From: Bacillota bacterium
Lineage (GTDB): Bacteria; Bacillota; Clostridia; Acetivibrionales; Acetivibrionaceae
NCBI GenBank assembly: GCA_023421115.1
Contig: JAEZUI010000018.1
Location: 1-64,000 of the forward strand
Direction: 5' to 3'
Length of the DNA: 64,000 nt
Shown here: piece by piece, positions 8,573-15,498 of the stretch
Numbering within the stretch: position 1 is the first letter of the stretch
Layout: the number at the start of each line of letters is the position of its first letter
Program-made: the position numbers and the translations under genes
Notes under the pieces: generated by a model
Database searches by the model: none
What the model saw: the letters and a program-made list of their open reading frames with translations, nothing else
Told to the model about the DNA's origin: nothing

Positions 8573-8854
8573 CTAACCTTCTTGGATTTTTCGCAATTTA
8601 CCATACTCAACTTTTGGCTCTTCATTTTGCATCTGGTCATCTGGATTTGCTAGGTATTCCAGTAATGAATCGAAATTAACAAGGTACTTAACCCCCATAC
8701 GTATATACTTTATCTTATTTTGAAGTAACAATGTCCTTAGTCCATGAGCTGTTAAGGCACTCGATGGATCCATCGCTTTTACATCATTTAATGCCTGAGA
8801 TTGAGTTCTCATTCTAACATGTGGAATATGTACTTCTTTTGCAAAATTATTCAT
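8573..8854 (-). CDS. Excisionase/MerR-like small DNA-binding protein
   Basis: A 93-residue protein whose middle part (ALTAHGLRTLLLQNKIKYIRMGVKYLVNFDSLLEYL) has the winged-helix arrangement of Xis and related phage regulators: an HTH followed by a beta hairpin. The start at 8854 follows an AGAGGGGG site. It sits between the Cro-like gene and the primase, 11 bases ahead of the latter. Excision or early gene control are the likely jobs; the sequence does not decide between them. Confidence 0.6.
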   Translation of the reverse strand: MNNFAKEVHIPHVRMRTQSQALNDVKAMDPSSALTAHGLRTLLLQNKIKYIRMGVKYLVNFDSLLEYLANPDDQMQNEEPKVEYGKLRKIQEG

Positions 8855-8869
8855 TTGTTTTCCCCCTCT

Positions 8870-9085
8870 CTAAACTGCCTTTTTGCTTTCAACTATTTCA
8901 AATAGCTCATCAAACTTGCATTCTAAAGCATCACATATCTTTTTTGCAGTCGATGGATACATAATCGACCTCTTATATGCTTGTTGAACTGTTGTAGGTG
9001 ACAGGCCAGCTTCTATAGATAGCCCCCTCAATGAAAAGCCTTTTCTTGTGATAACTTCTTTAAAATTGTCTTTAGCTTTAACCAA
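8870..9085 (-). CDS. Cro/CI-type HTH regulator
   Basis: A 71-residue protein that is essentially one HTH_XRE domain (FKEVITRKGFSLRGLSIEAGLSPTTVQQAYKR, then AKKICDALECKFDELFEIVE). Translation starts at TTG 9085, 7 bases after a GGAGG. It is divergent from the CI-like repressor and heads the leftward early operon, as expected for the Cro partner of a lysogeny switch. Target sites are probably in the 200-base region between the two genes. Confidence 0.8.
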   Translation of the reverse strand: MVKAKDNFKEVITRKGFSLRGLSIEAGLSPTTVQQAYKRSIMYPSTAKKICDALECKFDELFEIVESKKAV

Positions 9086-9284
9086 AACACCACCTCCTAT
9101 TGTCTAATATATTTAAGCATTAATTATTTACTTGTCTAATATTATTGTACATTTTCAATTATAACCAATATGCTTTATTAAGTAAAGCATATTTATAATA
9201 AATGTTGAAAAATTTTAGACATCAATATATAATAGCTACATACTAGTGATTATTTGTGTAATAGTTTATAAGGAGATGATATCT
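9086..9284. promoter_or_regulatory. Divergent operator region between the Cro-like and CI-like genes
   Basis: This gap contains a perfect 11-bp inverted repeat with a 5-base spacer (AATATGCTTTA at 9167-9177 and TAAAGCATATT at 9183-9193). It also contains two direct copies of TTGTCTAATAT near 9099 and 9132 and a related inverted TTTTAGACAT near 9213. Multiple repeated sites between divergent regulators are typical of a bistable phage switch. Which protein binds which site cannot be told from sequence. Confidence 0.55.
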
Positions 9285-9839
9285 TTGGATTCAGAAATTA
9301 CTAAAAAAGATATATATACTATGGAGTTTCAAAAAAGGCTAAAAAACTTAAGAAAAGAGAAAGGATTAACTCAACAAGAATTAGCATCTTCAACTAACAT
9401 AGCCCGATCATCTTTATCAAGCTATGAAAATGGAGAAAGAATACCCGATGACATAAATTTAAAAAAACTCTGTAACTTTTTTAATGTATCCACAGATTAT
9501 TTGCTGGGTTATACAGTATCAAAATCTTCCCCTTCAATGCAAGAATATTTGAATAATACAAAATTCAGTTTAGCTTCTATATCAAATTTAACTGGAATTG
9601 ATATCAATACGTTGATAAGTATTAAAAATGGTTCCTTAAATGCTGATCCATCTGATAATTATTTATTCATTGATGATTTACTATATAACGGCATAATAGA
9701 TATATTGGCTCAAGCTGATCAAGATATACTAGCATATCTTATAAATATTTTATCTGTAAAAAAAGAATCAGTTAACAAACTACTTATAAATACATTACAA
9801 AACTTAAGTAATTTTATTGATGAAATGGAGAGTGAATAA
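9285..9839 (+). CDS. CI-like XRE-family repressor
   Basis: The 184-residue protein has an N-terminal HTH_XRE domain (FQKRLKNLRKEKGLTQQELASSTNIARSSLSSYENGERIP, about residues 14-55). The C-terminal part is longer and not recognised; no Ser-Lys autoprotease motif is obvious. TTG 9285 is chosen as start because an AAGGAG lies 9 bases upstream, while the in-frame ATG at 9276 abuts that site. It is transcribed away from the Cro-like gene, and the integrase follows 5 bases later. It should hold the element quiescent, and integrase is likely co-transcribed. Confidence 0.75.
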   Translation: MDSEITKKDIYTMEFQKRLKNLRKEKGLTQQELASSTNIARSSLSSYENGERIPDDINLKKLCNFFNVSTDYLLGYTVSKSSPSMQEYLNNTKFSLASISNLTGIDINTLISIKNGSLNADPSDNYLFIDDLLYNGIIDILAQADQDILAYLINILSVKKESVNKLLINTLQNLSNFIDEMESE

Positions 9840-9844
9840 AAGCA

Positions 9845-11104
9845 ATGGCAAGTATCGAAAAACGCGGTGAAAACAGTTACCGTATAACTGTATGCGATGG
9901 CTATAAAAGCAATGGCACAAAAAATAAAAAGCGTAAGTCAGTCACCTTGGACCCCGGACTGACACCCAAGCAAATTGAAAAGGAGCTGCATCGACAGGCT
10001 ACACTTTTCGAGGAAGAAGTCAAAAGAGGTACATATCTGGACGCCGGCAAAATGACTTTTAAGGAATTTATTGAACGCTGGCTCAGGGACCATGCTGAAA
10101 AACAACTTGAGACTAAAACATTATACCGGTACAAAGAAATAATTAACACAAGGATTATTCCAGCGCTTGGACACATTAAACTAAACAAGCTGCAGCCTAA
10201 CCATCTTTTAGAATTTTACAATAACTTGCAGGAAGATGGCATCCGGAAAGATGGTAAACCTGGAGGATTATCTGAAAAAACAATAAAGCAACATCATGCA
10301 ATAATCCACTGTACACTTGAACATGCTGTATTATGGCAGTTGATTACCTCAAATCCAGCAGACAGGGTAAAACCTCCAAAGGTACCCAAGAAAGAAGCTA
10401 AACATCTTACTGAGGATGAAGCTTCCCTTCTCTTAGAAGTTTTAAATACAGCACCATTAAAGTATCAGGCCTTGATTTACTTGGACCTGGTTACCGGTAT
10501 GCGTAGAGGTGAGCTAATAGCTTTAAAGTGGAATAATATAAACTTTGATGAAGGTACATTAGAAGTTAACCAGGCTGTTGGATATACACCTGAATCTGGA
10601 CAATTTCTTAAGGATCCAAAGAACGAAACCTCTAAAAGAATTATTGCTCTACCACCATCAGTAATAGCACTTTTAAAAAAACATAAGGCTACGCAAAATA
10701 AAACTAAACTCAAACTTGGAGATGCTTGGCAAGATGAAAATTGGTTATTCACAAAATGGAATGGCGAATTAATTCATGTGGACACTGTAAGCAGTTGGTT
10801 CCCTGAGTTTATCAGAAAATACAACCTGAGTATAAAAAATAATATTGAAATACCTCACAATGAAAAAGATAAATACCTTATTAGAGAAGTCAATTTTCAT
10901 GCATTGCGGCATACCGCAGCAACGTTACTAATTAATCAAGGGTTAAACGTAAAGGCTGTTTCAACACGTTTGGGCCATTCAAACACCAGTACAACATTAA
11001 ATATATATGCCCATTCCTTAAGAAGTGCTGATAAAAAAGCAGCTGATATGATGGAAGAAATATTTACTAAGAAGTCTACTTCAACAGCAACTAAAAAAGC
11101 GTAA
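9845..11104 (+). CDS. int: Tyrosine site-specific integrase
   Basis: The 419-residue protein has the full phage integrase layout. An N-terminal AP2-like arm domain (ASIEKRGENSYRITVCDGYKSNG) is followed by a SAM-like core-binding domain (about 75-175). The catalytic domain has TGMRRGELIAL (first Arg), HALRHTAATLL (His and second Arg), LGHSNTSTTLNIYAHSL (His and nucleophile Tyr). It lies directly before the tRNA-Arg gene, whose 3' end is the probable attachment site. It catalyses integration and, with an excisionase, excision of the element. All catalytic residues are present, so the enzyme appears intact. Confidence 0.93.
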   Translation: MASIEKRGENSYRITVCDGYKSNGTKNKKRKSVTLDPGLTPKQIEKELHRQATLFEEEVKRGTYLDAGKMTFKEFIERWLRDHAEKQLETKTLYRYKEIINTRIIPALGHIKLNKLQPNHLLEFYNNLQEDGIRKDGKPGGLSEKTIKQHHAIIHCTLEHAVLWQLITSNPADRVKPPKVPKKEAKHLTEDEASLLLEVLNTAPLKYQALIYLDLVTGMRRGELIALKWNNINFDEGTLEVNQAVGYTPESGQFLKDPKNETSKRIIALPPSVIALLKKHKATQNKTKLKLGDAWQDENWLFTKWNGELIHVDTVSSWFPEFIRKYNLSIKNNIEIPHNEKDKYLIREVNFHALRHTAATLLINQGLNVKAVSTRLGHSNTSTTLNIYAHSLRSADKKAADMMEEIFTKKSTSTATKKA

Positions 11105-11218
11105 CCTTTTGTATAATTTAATATGGTCAGTCCCCAAATAGTACCCATTTTGTTTTTACGTAAACCAAACCCAAGATATAACAAAAGCCTAGAACATTTA
11201 CTATTCTAAGCTTTCTAG

Positions 11219-11295
11219 TGGCCTGCCTGAGACGACTCGAACGTCCGGCCAACGGATTAGAAGTCCGTTGCTCTATCCAACTGAGCTACAGGCAG
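11219..11295 (-). tRNA. tRNA-Arg (anticodon TCT)
   Basis: The minus strand folds as a cloverleaf. The acceptor arms CTGCCTG (5' end 11295) and CAGGCAG are complementary, followed by discriminator G and an encoded CCA ending at 11219. The anticodon loop is CTTCTAA within a five-pair stem, giving anticodon TCT. The T-loop TTCGAGT is normal. Its 3' end faces the integrase gene, making it the probable integration site. Confidence 0.93.
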
Positions 11296-11310
11296 ATATA
11301 TAAAGTTTTT

Positions 11311-11384
11311 TGGAGCGGGTGATGGGAATCGAACCCACGCAATCAGCTTGGAAGGCTGATGTTCTACCATTGAACTACACCCGC
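11311..11384 (-). tRNA. tRNA-Gly (anticodon TCC)
   Basis: The minus strand reads GCGGGTG from 11384, with a matching CACCCGC acceptor arm, discriminator T and encoded CCA ending at 11311. The anticodon loop CTTCCAA gives TCC and the T-loop is TTCGATT. It lies 15 bases upstream of tRNA-Arg in the same transcription direction, so the two are probably co-transcribed. Confidence 0.95.
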
Positions 11385-11491
11385 ATTTAGCTTGTAGAGT
11401 GCTTTACCGCACTGCCGACTTTTTATATTATACAGACAACCTTTTGATTTGTCAACACTATTTTAAAACATTTTTTTTAATCGCCCTCTTA

Positions 11492-11520
11492 GGAGATCTG
11501 CTAACCTTTAGCAAATCTCC
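11492..11520 (-). terminator. Hairpin overlapping the rdgB stop codon
   Basis: GGAGATCTGCTAA and TTAGCAAATCTCC form a 13-bp stem with one wobble and a 3-base loop at the end of rdgB. No strong T-run follows on the minus strand, so it may stabilise the 3' end rather than terminate alone. Confidence 0.45.
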
Positions 11521-12110
11521 AATCTCTCCTTGAGCTCTGAAAGCATTAATTTGAGTGCTTTCCCTCTATGACTGATTTCGTGCTTTTTCGACGCTTCTAG
11601 CTGCGCAGCAGTTTTGTTGTATTCTGGCAGAAAGAAGAGTGGATCATAACCAAACCCATTTGCTCCAACAGGCTCAAGTCCAATATACCCTTCAAAAGTC
11701 CCTCTTACAACAAAGTGTGTACCAGCCGGTAGTATAACCGCTATCGAACATACAAATCGTGCTTTTCTCTTTTCAAAGGGTACATCCCTCAACATTTCAA
11801 GCAATTTATTATTTCTATCCGTATCACTTGCACCTTCACCTGCAAACCTTGAAGAATAGATTCCCGGAGCACCGTTTAAAAATTCCACTTCCAAACCCGA
11901 ATCGTCAGCCATGACCAGTTCTCCGGTTTGCTTATGTACTTCCTTAGCTTTTATAAGAGCATTCTCTTCAAAAGTACTTCCATACTCTTCTATATCTTCA
12001 TTTACTCCGGCTTGCTCCATAGAAATAACTTCTAAATCCATCTCCTTTAGAATCTCAGCTATTTCTTTTAGTTTACCCTTGTTCTTTGTCGCTACAACAA
12101 ATTTTCTCAT
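11508..12110 (-). CDS. rdgB: dITP/XTP pyrophosphatase (RdgB/HAM1 family)
   Basis: The enzyme hydrolyses ITP, dITP and XTP to monophosphates and keeps deaminated purines out of nucleic acids. The hallmark TKNKGKLKE nucleotide-binding start is at residues 7-15, and ADDSGLEVEFLNGAPGIYSSRFAG and GFGYDPLFF follow, all family signatures. The start MRKFVVATKNKGK at 12110, with GGGAGAG upstream, gives 200 residues, the usual length; an in-frame ATG at 12134 would add eight residues. It overlaps the end of rph by 38 bases, as in the gerM-rph-rdgB order known from Bacillus. Confidence 0.95.
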   Translation of the reverse strand: MRKFVVATKNKGKLKEIAEILKEMDLEVISMEQAGVNEDIEEYGSTFEENALIKAKEVHKQTGELVMADDSGLEVEFLNGAPGIYSSRFAGEGASDTDRNNKLLEMLRDVPFEKRKARFVCSIAVILPAGTHFVVRGTFEGYIGLEPVGANGFGYDPLFFLPEYNKTAAQLEASKKHEISHRGKALKLMLSELKERLEIC

Positions 12111-12855
12111 CCTTTGTAACTCTCCCAATTTCATTTGACACCTGACCTAAAGCTTCTTTTTGCATTTGGATCAAATCTTTTATTCCGCTCTGTGCTAAGT
12201 CAAGCAATTTATTTAGCTGTTCTCTTCGAAAAGGTGATTGTTCCCCGGTAGCCTGAACTTCGATAAATTCCGCGGATGAAGTCATAATAACATTCATATC
12301 TACAACAGCATTCGAATCCTCTGCATAACACAAATCCAACATCTCTTCATCGCCTATTATCCCAACGCTCACTGCTGCAACCATATCTGTTATAGGAACT
12401 TTTTCAATTATTCCATCTTCAACAAGCTTCTTGCAGGCATCTGCTAAAGCAACAAATGCACCGGTTATAGAAGCAGTCCTTGTACCACCGTCTGCCTGTA
12501 TAACGTCACAATCAAGTGTAATAGACCTTTCACCTAGCAAATTGAAATTCACTACAGATCTTAATGATCTACCAATAAGCCTCTGTATTTCCTGGCTTCT
12601 TCCATTTAGCTTTAGCTTGTTTATATCTCTTTGGTTTCTAACTCCAGTAGATCTTGGAAGCATTGAGTATTCTGCAGTAACCCATCCTTCGCCTGTATTC
12701 TTCTTAAAAGGCGGAACCTTTTCCTCCACCGATGCAGTACAGATTACTTTTGTATCTCCCATCTCAATTAATACGGAACCTTCCGCGTGTTTTATATAAT
12801 TTCTTGTAAGCTTAACTTTCCTAAGGTTTGAATTCTCTCTTCCGTCAATTCTCAA
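12073..12855 (-). CDS. rph: Ribonuclease PH
   Basis: The 260-residue protein is a phosphorolytic 3'-5' exoribonuclease that trims tRNA 3' tails. It matches the family from the start (RIDGRENSNLRKV) through GEGWVTAEYSMLPRSTGVRNQRD, RSLRSV and CDVIQADGGTRTASITGAFVAL. The C-terminal 20 residues, which overlap rdgB, are an extension. Translation begins at TTG 12855, with a GGGA about 7 bases upstream. Upstream is the GerM-like lipoprotein gene and downstream the overlapping rdgB, a conserved Firmicute arrangement. Confidence 0.95.
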   Translation of the reverse strand: MRIDGRENSNLRKVKLTRNYIKHAEGSVLIEMGDTKVICTASVEEKVPPFKKNTGEGWVTAEYSMLPRSTGVRNQRDINKLKLNGRSQEIQRLIGRSLRSVVNFNLLGERSITLDCDVIQADGGTRTASITGAFVALADACKKLVEDGIIEKVPITDMVAAVSVGIIGDEEMLDLCYAEDSNAVVDMNVIMTSSAEFIEVQATGEQSPFRREQLNKLLDLAQSGIKDLIQMQKEALGQVSNEIGRVTKDEKICCSDKEQG

Positions 12856-13012
12856 TAAAGTCCCAACCTTTCTTTAATAGTTTTCTACTTCATAATAGTA
12901 AGTCTCTTGTTATATACTATCTAAAACCCAATACGATTTCAACCTGTTTATAGTATTCTTCTTAGAAAAGTTTTTAATTCTTTTGTAAATGGTTATTTTT
13001 GAAATGGACTTG

Positions 13013-14167
13013 TTAATTTACTTTGTTTATCTTATCAGGTATTAATAAAGGCTTTGAAATATCAGTCCCCTCAGGAAGATCATCTTTTTTACCTTCTATC
13101 AGTATTCTGACTTTTTCCACTCCATTTATTTGTTTCATCGTATATAAAATTTGTTTCATAAGACCTTCTTCCCTTGAATTTCCGCCGTAATTTTTAATTT
13201 CTTTACTAAAATCCAAAGTTAAAACCTTGTCAGCAATGCTTGAATCGAGCAATTCAACATTTTCCGGCATTTGCGTATATAAATTTGATTCTTTAGGTTC
13301 TTTTGAAAGAGATCTAACAATTTGCATCGGTAGCATATCTTTTGTAACACCTATGTATTCCATTGAAACAGGCAATAAGTTCTCGTGCTTATCCTCTAAA
13401 TATTTAAACAAATAAACATCAAGTTTCATAGTTTTATTATCAGTATTTAATTTATCTGAATTTATAAGTATATTATCTCTTCTTAGAGTTCCCGAAATAT
13501 CACCTGAATGCTTTAACTCTTCTTTAACATAGCCGTTTATTAGAATCCTAACACCGTTTATTGTCTCAAACTCGGTTAACGAATAAACAATGCCGGCAAA
13601 GATATTGTTTTCATCCTGTTCAGTGCTATAATCTAAAAGTTTGCTGTTAAAGTCTATTACTGCTATGCTGTCTGCTACATTTATACCTAAAATTTCTGTC
13701 CCTTCCGGAAGGACTGGCTTTAAACCTAATGGCTTCAATGCCACTCTATTAACTTCATTGTCGATCATTGATTTTATCGCAGCCTTTGCTACACCCTCTT
13801 CTTTTTCAATATTTCTTGTAACAGGTATTAAAACATCCTCTGAATCCTTATAATAAGCTGTTATAGCTAAAATCTCATTTACTGTTGTATCTGAACTGCT
13901 ATTATCCCTTTGAGTGTTGACCTGCTCCTTAGGTTTATACTCTTCATTTGCTTTGCTAACAACAGGATTGTTTATATCATCCTTTTGTGTATCCGCATTT
14001 TTTCCTGAAACCTCCACCGACTTACTATCTTCTGTTAATGCTTGTTCTTTCAATGTTTCGATATTTTCAATACGCGTTTGTACATTGTCAATTTCACTTA
14101 ATGGGTTTTGACACCCTGATATAAGTAATATTCCTGTTATTAATAGAAAGTATAAAAAATTCTTCAT
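13013..14167 (-). CDS. gerM: GerM-like sporulation/germination lipoprotein with two GerMN domains
   Basis: The 384-residue protein starts with a lipoprotein signal peptide (MKNFLYFLLITGILLISGCQ, lipobox LISGC). A charged linker leads to two GerMN domains at about residues 95-215 and 245-375, recognisable from AVIDFNSKLLDYS and VLTLDFSKEIKNYGG with matching NGVRILING / NGVEKVRILIEG strands. GerM is known in Bacillus to be needed for spore septation and germination. Synteny with rph and rdgB supports orthology. It should be anchored on the outer face of the membrane. Confidence 0.85.
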   Translation of the reverse strand: MKNFLYFLLITGILLISGCQNPLSEIDNVQTRIENIETLKEQALTEDSKSVEVSGKNADTQKDDINNPVVSKANEEYKPKEQVNTQRDNSSSDTTVNEILAITAYYKDSEDVLIPVTRNIEKEEGVAKAAIKSMIDNEVNRVALKPLGLKPVLPEGTEILGINVADSIAVIDFNSKLLDYSTEQDENNIFAGIVYSLTEFETINGVRILINGYVKEELKHSGDISGTLRRDNILINSDKLNTDNKTMKLDVYLFKYLEDKHENLLPVSMEYIGVTKDMLPMQIVRSLSKEPKESNLYTQMPENVELLDSSIADKVLTLDFSKEIKNYGGNSREEGLMKQILYTMKQINGVEKVRILIEGKKDDLPEGTDISKPLLIPDKINKVN

Positions 14168-14275
14168 ATATACTACTCCTTACTGTAAAATTTTGTTCTT
14201 ACTGTAAGTATAGACATAAATGAAGAATTTTATAATTTCCCAGGTAAATTTTTCTAACACACTTTCTTAGATCAC

Positions 14276-15265
14276 CTATCTATCATTATAGCCATCAGGA
14301 TGTTTACTGTGCCATTCCCATGCTGTAGCTACTATTGTTTCCAAATCATTCATTTTGGGCTGCCAATTGAGCTCTCTTTTTATTTTTTCAGATGATGCAA
14401 CCAAAATTGCTGGATCACCAGGGCGTCTTGGAGCATCGACAGCAGTAATATTCTTTCCCGTAACTTTTCTTACTACATCAACCACTTCTTTAACCGAAAA
14501 ACCTTTACCATTTCCTAAATTGTATATGTCGCTGTCTTCTCCCTTTCTCAGTTTCTGCAAAGCGAGATAATGTGCCTGTGCTAAATCGGATACATGTATA
14601 TAATCCCTTACGCATGTACCGTCAGGAGTATTATAATCATTTCCAAATAACTTTATTGAATCTCTTTTTCCCATTGCAGCTTGGATTATTAATGGAATGA
14701 GATGGGATTCAGGACTGTGATCCTCTCCTATTTTACCGCTTGTATGCGCTCCACAGGCATTAAAATAACGTAGTATAACATGCTTTATACCATATGCTCC
14801 ATCTGACCATTTTAAGGCTTTTTCAACCGAAAGCTTTGTCTCTCCATACGGATTTGTCGGTAAAGTCCTGTCGGTTTCAAGTATAGGTATATTTTCAGGT
14901 TCCCCGTATGTAGCAGCAGTAGAAGAAAACACTACCTTATTGACTTTAGCTTCCTTCATTGCAGTCAGTAAATTCAAAGTAACCGCAACATTATTGTTAT
15001 AATATTTCAATGGGTCTAAAACGCTTTCACCAACTTCAATATAAGCAGCAAAATGGATAACAGCTTCTATATCATTTTGCAAAAATACATTTTTAATAAA
15101 CTCCTTATCTCTCAAATCCCCGACTATGAGTTTTCCACCAAGAACAGCAGCTTTATGACCCTTCTCAAGATTGTCTACAACAATAACTTCTTCATTTTTT
15201 TCAAGGAGTTCTGCTACAGTATGACTTCCGATATAACCTGCTCCACCGGTTACGAGTACAGCCAT
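14276..15265 (-). CDS. galE: UDP-glucose 4-epimerase
   Basis: The 329-residue extended short-chain dehydrogenase interconverts UDP-glucose and UDP-galactose for polysaccharide synthesis. The NAD-binding GGAGYIGS is at residues 7-14, the catalytic Ser/Thr and Y-x3-K appear in SSTAATYGE and YGETKLS, and VRDYIHVSDLAQAH is the GalE signature. The length is typical (about 330). It is flanked by the GerM-like gene downstream and the large amidase gene upstream, with a terminator between the latter and galE, so it is probably transcribed alone. Confidence 0.93.
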   Translation of the reverse strand: MAVLVTGGAGYIGSHTVAELLEKNEEVIVVDNLEKGHKAAVLGGKLIVGDLRDKEFIKNVFLQNDIEAVIHFAAYIEVGESVLDPLKYYNNNVAVTLNLLTAMKEAKVNKVVFSSTAATYGEPENIPILETDRTLPTNPYGETKLSVEKALKWSDGAYGIKHVILRYFNACGAHTSGKIGEDHSPESHLIPLIIQAAMGKRDSIKLFGNDYNTPDGTCVRDYIHVSDLAQAHYLALQKLRKGEDSDIYNLGNGKGFSVKEVVDVVRKVTGKNITAVDAPRRPGDPAILVASSEKIKRELNWQPKMNDLETIVATAWEWHSKHPDGYNDR

Positions 15266-15448
15266 TTTAACACAACCTTTCGTAATCTATTGTATTTTTT
15301 GTTACTTTACAAAATTAATTCTTTTATTTGATTTTAGGTTTCAAACAACAATATAATAACACATTTAACTTACTTATACCAGTATTTGCTTCCAAACATA
15401 ATATCACTATATATCTATTAAGAAACCCTCAAATAATTCTGATATAAA

Positions 15449-15494
15449 GCAATAAAAAGAGTGGTCCTTGACGCTGACCACTCTTTTTTATTGC
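15449..15494 (-). terminator. Intrinsic terminator after the large amidase gene
   Basis: A stem of about 12 bp (AAGAGTGGTC paired with GACCACTCTT) with a 9-base loop has A/T runs on both sides. It can terminate leftward transcription of the amidase gene and would also work on the other strand. Confidence 0.85.
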
Positions 15495-15498
15495 CTTA

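Larger units (their letters stand above)
713..11222. mobile_element. Integrated phage-like element (defective prophage or phage satellite) at tRNA-Arg
   Basis: The right end is set by a tyrosine integrase whose gene stops about 115 bases from the 3' end of a tRNA-Arg gene, the classic attB position for such integrases. Inside are a divergent CI/Cro-type switch, an excisionase-like gene, a primase-polymerase with an ATPase partner, a TerS-like HTH gene, a sigma factor and one frameshifted tail-hub gene. No portal, major capsid or large terminase gene is seen. I could not find a second copy of the tRNA 3' end on the left, so the left edge is unresolved and may lie outside the window. The copper-amine-oxidase-domain gene at the far left may or may not belong to the element. 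Confidence 0.75.
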
